From Kribbella rubisoli (lineage in GTDB: Bacteria; Actinomycetota; Actinomycetes; Propionibacteriales; Kribbellaceae): a stretch of 64,000 bases of DNA. Shown here piece after piece: positions 58,341 through 64,000 of the stretch. Where the stretch lies: contig NZ_SHKR01000011.1 of NCBI RefSeq assembly GCF_004217145.1, positions 1,674,001 to 1,738,000 on the forward strand, given 5' to 3'. The translations under genes were made by a program, and so were the position numbers. Every line of letters begins with the position of its first letter. The stretch's first letter is position 1. The notes under the pieces are model-generated. The model saw nothing but the letters and a program-made list of their open reading frames with translations. It ran no database searches and was not told the origin of the DNA.

Positions 58341-58342
58341 CT

Positions 58343-58416
58343 GTGTCCGAAGCGGAAGTGGGCGATGCGCCGGGACGTGACCCCGGAGGAAGCGGGTTCG
58401 AGCCCCGCCGGACACC
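58343..58416 (+). tRNA. tRNA-His(GTG)-like
   Basis: Acceptor GTGTCCG/CGGACAC, discriminator C (as in tRNA-His), anticodon stem CCGGG/CCCGG with loop ACGTGAC (anticodon GTG), T arm GCGGG-TTCGAGC-CCCGC. Deviations are C instead of T at position 33, A at position 8 and a 3-bp D stem with a large loop. It starts 2 nt after tRNA-Arg. Confidence 0.7.
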
Positions 58417-58450
58417 CTGAGTGAACATCTGTTGACCCGACACCGAGATC

Positions 58451-58475
58451 CCCGACCTGCCGACCGCAGGTCGGG
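58451..58475 (+). terminator. Hairpin after the first tRNA group
   Basis: CCCGACCTGC (58451-58460) pairs perfectly with GCAGGTCGGG (58466-58475) around CGACC. It separates the four upstream tRNAs from the HNH gene, which has its own ribosome site 10 bp later. Confidence 0.6.
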
Positions 58476-58500
58476 CACACTGGATGGGAGGAGGTACCTG

Positions 58501-58947
58501 ATGAGCGGTGTGATCGTCCTGAACGCCTCGTACGAGCAGCTGCACGTCGTGTCGATCCCGCACGCCATCCGGATGCTCGTCCGCGAGGTCGCCGTCGTCG
58601 AGGAAGCCCACGACGGCGCCAGCATCGGACCGTTCCCCCTCCCCCGCGTACTGCGTCTGGTCCGCTACGTCGTGATGAAGTGGCGGTACGCGTCCGGCCG
58701 GCTTCAGTACACGCGCGCCGGCGTACTCAAGCGCGACAAGTACCTCTGCGCGTACTGCGGTCAGCCCGGCGCGAGCACGATGGATCACGTGATCCCACGA
58801 TCACGGGGCGGCCGCGGTGAGTGGCTGAACGCCGTCGCCGCGCACTCCGGGTGCAACGAGAAGAAGGGCTCGCGAACACCGGAAGAGGCCGGCATGCCAC
58901 TGCTGTGGCAGCCCTGGATCCCTTCCCGTGCCGAGTTAGCGCTCTGA
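58501..58947 (+). CDS. HNH endonuclease inside the tRNA array
   Basis: This 148-residue protein opens VIVLNASYEQLHVVSIPHAI, the common stand-alone actinobacterial HNH type. The nuclease fold shows C83xxC86, D95-H96 (STMDHVIPRSRGGRG), N110 and C118-N119 (SGCNEKK), so the catalytic His and zinc site are intact. GGAGGAGG precedes the ATG. It is transcribed in line with the tRNAs and ends in a hairpin 35 bp before tRNA-Gln. It may be an array-mobilising or simply resident nuclease. Confidence 0.88.
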   Translation: MSGVIVLNASYEQLHVVSIPHAIRMLVREVAVVEEAHDGASIGPFPLPRVLRLVRYVVMKWRYASGRLQYTRAGVLKRDKYLCAYCGQPGASTMDHVIPRSRGGRGEWLNAVAAHSGCNEKKGSRTPEEAGMPLLWQPWIPSRAELAL

Positions 58948-58977
58948 CGCGACACCCACCCGGTGTCGCGGCAGAGC
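58941..58977 (+). terminator. Hairpin at the HNH gene end
   Basis: GCTCTG-ac-GCGACACC (58941-58956) pairs with GGTGTCGC-gg-CAGAGC (58962-58977). The HNH stop codon is in the left arm, and tRNA-Gln starts 5 nt later. Confidence 0.7.
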
Positions 58978-58981
58978 GCGA

Positions 58982-59054
58982 TGCCAGGTGGGCGCCGGCG
59001 ACCCACCCTCGGTTCTGACCCGAGGCCCCGCAGGTTCGACTCCTGCCCTGGCAG
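58982..59054 (+). tRNA. tRNA-Gln(CTG)
   Basis: 73 nt: acceptor TGCCAGG/CCTGGCA (T1-A72 as in actinobacterial tRNA-Gln), discriminator G, D stem GGG/CCC, anticodon stem CTCGG/CCGAG with loop TTCTGAC (anticodon CTG), T arm GCAGG-TTCGACT-CCTGC. Confidence 0.85.
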
Positions 59055-59066
59055 CTGCATGCCTCA

Positions 59067-59413
59067 TCAGGGTTCAAGTTCTGCTCGAAGTCGCCATTTG
59101 CGGGTCGAGACGCTGGAGATGCTTCGCCCGAGTATCTGTGCGGCATCGGCCTGGCGGTGGGTCAGGACGATCAAGTCATCAGATTCCGTCCAAGGCTTAC
59201 GGACGACCCGGTATCTGCGGGCCTTCTCGGCAGGCGGCAGCCACGCGGCAACTTTCCGAGCAGCGTCGACCTTCCGCTCAATCCCCAGTACGTCAGGGGC
59301 ATACCAAACCCAGTCGGCAAGACGTGCAGCCGCGAGGTGCCGTCCGTCTGGAGCAAGCCGATGGCGTAGGCGACGTCGGGACGGTCCACGTCATCGAACA
59401 CCGGAGTAGTCAA
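59067..59413 (-). pseudogene. Frameshifted DNA-binding ORF, antisense within the tRNA array
   Basis: Reading leftward, a frame starting ATG 59413 gives VFDDVDRPDVAYAIGLLQTDG. The protein-like sequence then continues only in another frame: DWVWYAPDVLGIERKVDAARKVAAWLPP, WTESDDLIVLTHRQADAAQI, LGRSISSVSTRKWRLRAELEP to a TGA at 59067. The second part is a Myb/HTH-like DNA-binding end as seen on homing-endonuclease-type proteins; YAIGLLQTDG recalls a LAGLIDADG helix. One frameshift around 59340 is implied. Confidence 0.5.
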
Positions 59414-59429
59414 TCACTTCGTGCAACAA

Positions 59430-59520
59430 GGTGAGATCCGCCTGTAGGCAGGGGCAGCGGTTTGCTGAACCGTCGGTCGGCTGACATGTCGACCCGTGAG
59501 TTCGAATCTCACTCTCACCG
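59430..59520 (+). tRNA. tRNA-Ser(GCT)
   Basis: 91 nt with the long variable arm of serine tRNAs (GGTCG...CGACC): acceptor GGTGAGA/TCTCACC, discriminator G, D stem GCC/GGC, anticodon stem GCGGT/ACCGT with loop TTGCTGA (anticodon GCT), T arm GTGAG-TTCGAAT-CTCAC. Confidence 0.88.
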
Positions 59521-59522
59521 CT

Positions 59523-59548
59523 GGGCGGCCGGGATGGACCGGCCGCCC
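59523..59548 (+). terminator. Hairpin after tRNA-Ser
   Basis: GGGCGGCCGG (59523-59532) pairs perfectly with CCGGCCGCCC (59539-59548), starting 2 nt after the tRNA. It can act as terminator or 3' processing signal. Confidence 0.65.
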
Positions 59549-59580
59549 TGCCAACAATCAGAAAGAGAGGAGGACCGGCT

Positions 59581-59775
59581 ATGGCCGACCTCAGGAACAG
59601 GAAGCGGGTGCCCGGCGGTAGGACCGGTGCTCCGGTGAAGCAGGGGCATGCGTTGCGGCGGGTGCAGCTCGCCTGTGGGCATGTGCAGCGGGACCGGATC
59701 GCCCATGCGGGTGATCACGTGTGGTGTGAAGCCGACTGCTCGGACTGGATCCGCGTGGTTTCCGTCGAAGAGTAG
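59581..59775 (+). CDS. Small zinc-ribbon-like protein
   Basis: This 64-residue protein has AGAGGAGGA before the ATG. A basic N-terminus (ADLRNRKRVPGGRTGAPVKQG) is followed by a compact LACGHVQRDRIAHAGDHVWCEADCSDW, with Cys-Gly-His and Cys/Cys spacing that could bind one zinc. No named family is recognised. It lies at the end of the tRNA array, followed by a terminator. Confidence 0.65.
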   Translation: MADLRNRKRVPGGRTGAPVKQGHALRRVQLACGHVQRDRIAHAGDHVWCEADCSDWIRVVSVEE

Positions 59776-59787
59776 TCACTCGGTTAC

Positions 59788-59822
59788 GCCGCCCGCCGTC
59801 GTCAGGGGAGACGGCGGGCGGC
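59788..59822 (+). terminator. Strong terminator closing the array region
   Basis: GCCGCCCGCCGTC (59788-59800) pairs perfectly with GACGGCGGGCGGC (59810-59822) around a 9-nt loop, 13 bp after the stop of the small protein. The remaining gap to 59937 contains an upstream region but no gene. Confidence 0.8.
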
Positions 59823-59937
59823 TCATCGAGATCACCAGAAACTCATCGCAACTTTCTTCACCAACTCACCATCGTGGCGGTTGTACAGGTCTGTCACCGC
59901 CGGCCGGGGGGCCGCGGGCGAGTGGGTGGGGAAATGC

Positions 59938-61851
59938 ATGACGAGATGGTTACTGGTGCTCGGGCTCGTTACCGCGGGCCTCGCGGGCACTACCGGTGTC
60001 GCGACGGCTCAGACCGGGCCAGGAATCGCGATCGCCGCTGATCTGCCGGAGCCTGAGGCAGCGCAGTTCGTGCCCGGGGCAACGAACGTGGTTCCGGCGA
60101 CCGCGGTGGCTGCGAAGAGTGCCCAAGCGATCACCACAGCAACAGGTGGCACCTACACCTGCCCGGGTTTCAGCACGGTCGACGACGCGACGCCGCTCTC
60201 GTCCGTGATGCAGGACACCTACACCTGGGGCGGCTTCAAGCCGTACAAGGTTGGTGACGGCAAGGGAAACATCAACTGGAAGCTGAACCCGTACAGCAAT
60301 CCCAGCTGGTACATGTGGTTCCACTCACTTCGTTGGCTCGGCCAAGGGATCACCGCGGCCAGCCTGGGCGACACCGCCGCGATCGACCGCGTGACGACGA
60401 TCGTCCACGACTGGGTCCGCGACAATCCGTACTCCTGGAAGGGTGACGTCGGCGCCTGGGAGTCGACGATGCACCGCACCAACGTAATCATTTGCACCCG
60501 GCAAGCAGTCCTCGCCGGGTTGAACGTCACCACGCTCCCGACGCAGTACGCATGGCTCGACGCGGCGCTGCTGGACCACGCCACGTTCCTGGTCAACAAC
60601 TGGAGCGGTGCCTGGAACCACGGAACCGACGAGAGCATCGCGCTGTTCGGCGTCGGCTGCACGCTCGACCGCACCGACTACATGACACTCGCGCAGCAGC
60701 GCCTGAACGCCGGCATCACGACCTCGATCGATGCCGAGGGTTCGACCAACGAACAGTCGACGGCGTACGCGCAGTTCAACTACTCCCTCTGGGGCCGTGC
60801 CGTCGACGTACTGCGGGCCTGCGGCGCCGACCCCGGTACGACGATCTCCGCCCGCCGCGGGCTGCTGGCCAACTGGCTCGCGCTGGCAACGAACTCGCTC
60901 GGCAACCTGCACCAGATCGGCGACTCCGAGGTCGTCCGTACGGCGCCCGTCGCCGGCACACCGCTCGAGTACGCCGGCAGCCAAGGCGCGACCGGGGTTG
61001 CTCCGACGGACCGTGTCGGCATGTTCTCCGCGGGCTACGTCTTCGGCCGCTCGGGATGGGGCAACTTCGCGGGGCAGTCGTCGTACAGCATCAGGTATGG
61101 GCCGACGCGGCAACTACACGGTCACAGTGACCACACGTCGCTCACCTACACCGCCCGCGGGCGGGACATCCTGATCGACGGCGGCCACGCCGGCTACCAG
61201 AACGACGTCTGGCGGGCGTGGGCGAAGAGCCCGTTCGCCAGCAGCACGATGACGACGCCGCTCTCGGCCGACACGTTGCCCGCGACCAAGCTGACCCGGT
61301 CGCAGGTGAAGCCGGGCGCCGACTTCTTCGAGTTCTCCGACGTACCCGGACCCGGTATCAGCCGCGTCCGCGCCGTACTCGTGCTGAACAACCCGGACCT
61401 GGTCGTCACGCTCGACCGCGCGTCGTCGAAGACTGCGCAGCAGTTCCAGACGCTGTGGCACCTGCCCGCGGACCAGAAGGCGACCGTGTACTCGCGGACC
61501 ACCGCCCTGGCGTCGAAGGCGGGTGAGGACACCCGGACGATCCTGTTCCAGGTGCCGTACCGGCAGGCGCTGCCGCCCGGCGCGATCCTCCTCAAGCAGG
61601 CGCAGACGAAGCCGATCCAGGGCTGGACCTACCCGAACATCAACACCCGCCTCTCGGCGCCGACCCTGATGTTCGCACGCTCCGGCACCACGGCGTCGGT
61701 CCTGTCGTTCATCGCCCCCGTCAAGGCCACCGGCGCCGTCACGTACGCGACCCGCTGGTCCGGTACGACGTTCGTCGTCGACCTGAGCGTGGCCGGCGTC
61801 CGCACGTCGATCGGCATCACCGCGGGCGGCTCCCTGGTCCGCCTGACCTGA
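59938..61851 (+). CDS. Heparinase II/III-family protein (copy 2)
   Basis: The protein has 637 residues from the ATG at 59938. A cleavable signal peptide (WLLVLGLVTAGLAGTTGVATA) replaces the anchor-like helix of copy 1. The toroid and sandwich domains match it closely (SNPSWYMWFHSLRWLGQGITA; NHGTDESIALFGVGCTLDR; HGHSDHTSLTYTARGRDILIDGGHAGYQ). It is likely a polysaccharide lyase acting outside the cell. The surrounding genes are unrelated. Confidence 0.86.
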   Translation: MTRWLLVLGLVTAGLAGTTGVATAQTGPGIAIAADLPEPEAAQFVPGATNVVPATAVAAKSAQAITTATGGTYTCPGFSTVDDATPLSSVMQDTYTWGGFKPYKVGDGKGNINWKLNPYSNPSWYMWFHSLRWLGQGITAASLGDTAAIDRVTTIVHDWVRDNPYSWKGDVGAWESTMHRTNVIICTRQAVLAGLNVTTLPTQYAWLDAALLDHATFLVNNWSGAWNHGTDESIALFGVGCTLDRTDYMTLAQQRLNAGITTSIDAEGSTNEQSTAYAQFNYSLWGRAVDVLRACGADPGTTISARRGLLANWLALATNSLGNLHQIGDSEVVRTAPVAGTPLEYAGSQGATGVAPTDRVGMFSAGYVFGRSGWGNFAGQSSYSIRYGPTRQLHGHSDHTSLTYTARGRDILIDGGHAGYQNDVWRAWAKSPFASSTMTTPLSADTLPATKLTRSQVKPGADFFEFSDVPGPGISRVRAVLVLNNPDLVVTLDRASSKTAQQFQTLWHLPADQKATVYSRTTALASKAGEDTRTILFQVPYRQALPPGAILLKQAQTKPIQGWTYPNINTRLSAPTLMFARSGTTASVLSFIAPVKATGAVTYATRWSGTTFVVDLSVAGVRTSIGITAGGSLVRLT

Positions 61852-61857
61852 TGCGGT

Positions 61858-63237
61858 TCAGAAGGCCTGGAGGACCTTCCCGGGGTTGAGGAGGTTGTCG
61901 GGGTCGAAGGCTCGTTTGATGCGGCGGTGGAGCTCGAGGCCGACCGGACCGAGTTCGGTCTCGAGCCAGCCGGCTTTCAGGGTGCCGATGCCGTGTTCGC
62001 CGGTGATCGTCCCGCCGAGGCGGAGGCCTAGCTCCATCACGGCGCCGAACGCCTCCAGGGCTCGCTCCTCGGCCGCCGGGTCGTTGCGGTCGAAGACCAC
62101 GGTCGGGTGCATGTTGCCGTCGCCTACATGCCCTGGGCAACAAATCAGCACCTGGTACTTGTCACCGATCGCGGCGATCCCGCGCAGCAACGCGACCAGC
62201 TGCGAACGCGGTACGGACACGTCGTCGATCAGCGTCGTGCCGAGCGGCTCCAGTGCGGAGTTCACCAGGCGGCGCGCCTCGAGCAACATCCGTGACTCCT
62301 CGACGTCCGAGGCCTCGGCGACCTCGATCGCGCCGTGCTCCGTGCAGATCGCCGCGATGCGTGCCACGTCCTCGGCCGCGCGTGGTCCGCGGTCGGACTG
62401 CGCGAGCAGCATCGAGCCGACGTCGCCCGGAAGACCCATGTCGCGGTAGTCCTGGATCGCCCGCAGCGTCGGTTGGTCGAGGAACTCCAGCAACGACGGC
62501 CGCAGCCCGGACGCCATCACCGCCGCGGCAGCCGCGATCCCGTCCTCGATCGAGCGGAAGGTCGCCGCCGCGGTCAGCCCGGCCTCGGGGGCCGGACGCA
62601 ACGCGAGCGTCGCCTCGGTGACCACGCCCAGCGTGCCTTCCGACCCCACGATCAGTCGCGTCAGGTCGTATCCGGCAACGCCCTTCGCCGCACGCCGCCC
62701 GGTGCGGACGATCTCACCCGACGCCAGCACCACCTCGACAGCGCGCACGAAGTCCGACGTCACGCCGTACTTCACACAACACAACCCGCCGGCGTTGGTC
62801 GCGATGTTGCCGCCGATCGTCGACATCTCCCACGACGACGGGTCCGGCGGGTAGAACAGATCCTTCCCCAGCACAGCCCGCGACAGGTCGGCGTTCACCA
62901 CACCCGGTTGTACGACGGCGACCTGGTCCTCGACGGAGATGTCGAGGATCCGATCGAGACGCGAGGTCGACAGCAACAGACACCCATCGATCGCGTTCGC
63001 CGCGCCCGACAGCCCGGTCCGCGCACCTTGCGTGACAACCGGTACGCCGAAACTGCCGGCGGCTCGCAGTACCTCAGCGACCTCGGAGGTCGAGGTCGGT
63101 CGCGCCAGCACCCGCGGCACACCCGCCGGCGAGAACGTCGCGTGGTCGTGCCGATGGCTGTCCAGCACATCGGGATCATCGACAACCGCCGCGTCCCCCA
63201 ATGCGGACCGGAGCCGGGTTACGAGCGCATCACTCAT
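61858..63237 (-). CDS. FAD-linked oxidase, glycolate oxidase GlcD-type
   Basis: In this 459-residue protein the N-terminal PCMH FAD domain includes VTQGARTGLSGAANA and the signature IGGNIATNAGGLCCVKYGV (about 141-159). The C-terminal domain ends with TGEHGIGTLKAGWLE and FDPDNLLNPGKVL. It oxidises a 2-hydroxyacid such as glycolate or D-lactate; no GlcE or GlcF partner is nearby, so it may be a stand-alone D-2-hydroxyacid dehydrogenase. It is coupled by ATGA to the upstream gene. Confidence 0.88.
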   Translation of the reverse strand: MSDALVTRLRSALGDAAVVDDPDVLDSHRHDHATFSPAGVPRVLARPTSTSEVAEVLRAAGSFGVPVVTQGARTGLSGAANAIDGCLLLSTSRLDRILDISVEDQVAVVQPGVVNADLSRAVLGKDLFYPPDPSSWEMSTIGGNIATNAGGLCCVKYGVTSDFVRAVEVVLASGEIVRTGRRAAKGVAGYDLTRLIVGSEGTLGVVTEATLALRPAPEAGLTAAATFRSIEDGIAAAAAVMASGLRPSLLEFLDQPTLRAIQDYRDMGLPGDVGSMLLAQSDRGPRAAEDVARIAAICTEHGAIEVAEASDVEESRMLLEARRLVNSALEPLGTTLIDDVSVPRSQLVALLRGIAAIGDKYQVLICCPGHVGDGNMHPTVVFDRNDPAAEERALEAFGAVMELGLRLGGTITGEHGIGTLKAGWLETELGPVGLELHRRIKRAFDPDNLLNPGKVLQAF

Positions 63238-64000
63238 GCTTCATCCTGCTCGGCAAGCAGCCGCAGGATCAACTCCGCCCGCCGGACACGCTCCCGTCCG
63301 AGGGCTTCCGCCGTACCGGCCAGGTGTGCGCCGACCGGGTAGATGTTCGGCGCGTTGCGCAGGCCCATCTTCAAATAAACGGGCGCCGCGACGCGGACGA
63401 CCTCCGGTACGTCGTAGAAGCGGACGTGGCCGCCCTGGTCGTCGGGGACCTCGATGTACATGTCGATCGGTACCGTCGTCACCGAGCGGATCTCCGCGAG
63501 CACCGGCACCGGCAGGTCGGTCGACACGTTCAGGCTGGTCGCACCGAGACGCTCGTACAGCTGGGCGGTCGGTGCGTTCGGCAACGGCATCAGCACCGAG
63601 GTCTTCAGCACGAGGTCCGCAGGCAGCTCGCCCTCGACCTTCAACCGGCCCATGATCTCCAGTACGCCGATGTCTCCGACCAGCAGACTCCGTACGCCGA
63701 GCTCCACCGCGCGGAAGGCGTCGCACAACGACGCCGCGACCTGCTCGTTGCCCCGCGCAACACCACCGACCGCCGCCGAGACCTTGGCCTGACCACCGAT
63801 GTCCCACGAGCCGCGGGGTCCGAGGAACAGGCAGACCTCGACGCCGGAGGAAGCGCCGAGCGAGAGCATCTCCTCGATCTCGCCGTCGGTCAGCATCATC
63901 ACGCCGCTGCCCTGCGACACCCGGTCGATCGTGATCCCGCGCGACTTGGCCTCCTCCAGTACCGCGGTCATCACCCGCGGCCCTTCACAGGAAGGGATCT
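63234..64000 (-). CDS. U32-like (TIM-barrel) protein, N-terminus outside the window
   Basis: The frame is open to the right edge (the last codons read SCEGPRVMTAVLEEAKSRG), so at least 255 residues are visible and the start is missing. Repeating strands such as VEVCLFLGPRGSWD, VRSLLVGDIGVLEIMG and VPIDMYIEVPDDQGGH suggest a TIM barrel; the opening recalls peptidase-U32-related proteins. This is a low-certainty family call. It probably shares an operon and substrate pathway with the GlcD-type oxidase. Confidence 0.55.
   Translation of the reverse strand, partial: IPSCEGPRVMTAVLEEAKSRGITIDRVSQGSGVMMLTDGEIEEMLSLGASSGVEVCLFLGPRGSWDIGGQAKVSAAVGGVARGNEQVAASLCDAFRAVELGVRSLLVGDIGVLEIMGRLKVEGELPADLVLKTSVLMPLPNAPTAQLYERLGATSLNVSTDLPVPVLAEIRSVTTVPIDMYIEVPDDQGGHVRFYDVPEVVRVAAPVYLKMGLRNAPNIYPVGAHLAGTAEALGRERVRRAELILRLLAEQDEA

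Noticed and set aside
58097..58480. ORFs on either strand across the tRNA group
   Set aside because: They consist of tRNA sequence read as protein; the cloverleaf structures explain the region better.
59061..59085. CAGGGTTCAAGTTCTG as a possible tRNA T arm
   Set aside because: No matching acceptor or anticodon arms were found, and the bases fit better as the coding end of the broken antisense ORF.

Overview
The window is one contiguous stretch of high-GC actinobacterial chromosome. Supporting signs are frequent GTG starts, dense ATGA/GTGA overlaps, a WhiB-like protein, DUF222/HNH (13E12-type) and mycothiol-type DinB proteins, and a RepSA/TraB-type integrative element. The mix of sugar, amino-acid and secreted-polysaccharide genes suggests a soil Propionibacteriales genus such as Kribbella; that assignment is inference.

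Region 1 (1-32 kb) is catabolic. It holds an Xaa-Pro aminopeptidase; a GntR/FCD regulator divergent from 5-oxoprolinase pxpABC; a GlxA-type regulator divergent from an HD hydrolase; a GH32 fructosidase; a five-gene 4-hydroxyproline block (epimerase, deaminase, two dehydrogenase genes and an XRE-cupin regulator); PRISE reductase/LysR; a cation diffusion transporter; MarR/MFS; an esterase/TetR pair; a branched-chain 2-oxoacid dehydrogenase operon with an Lrp regulator; LacI/Gfo-Idh-MocA; CorA; and a 2-hydroxyacid dehydrogenase. Divergent regulator-target pairs, often with a readable palindrome between them, are the main layout.

Region 2 (32-48 kb) is more variable. It has a DUF222/HNH protein with repeat expansion, a haloperoxidase remnant, an ECF41 sigma factor with its carboxymuconolactone decarboxylase-type partner, VOC and DinB proteins, two tandem SGNH hydrolases, a heparinase II/III-family protein, and a NUDIX/GNAT/phosphotransferase/phosphatase group. 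Two secreted families recur: heparinase-like proteins at 41 and 60 kb, and 300-residue secreted proteins at 14 and 47 kb.

Region 3 (48.1-57.5 kb) is an actinomycete integrative and conjugative element inserted in the 3' end of tRNA-Thr(CGT). A 44-bp direct repeat marks both ends. Inside, in order, are a membrane protein, a 150-bp nested palindrome, GNAT and GntR, then rightward a Pra-like activator, small proteins, TraB/FtsK translocase, WhiB, RepSA, Xis and Int. Paired 12-bp-period repeats near both ends look like integrase or excisionase arm sites.

Region 4 (57.5-59.8 kb), directly outside attR, is the most unusual part: a compact array of tRNAs (Trp-like, Pro, Arg, His, Gln, Ser). It is interleaved with strong hairpins, an HNH endonuclease, a broken DNA-binding ORF and two small proteins, with a small ORF plus intrinsic terminator at its head. 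The window ends with a second heparinase-like gene, a GlcD-type FAD oxidase and an incomplete gene.
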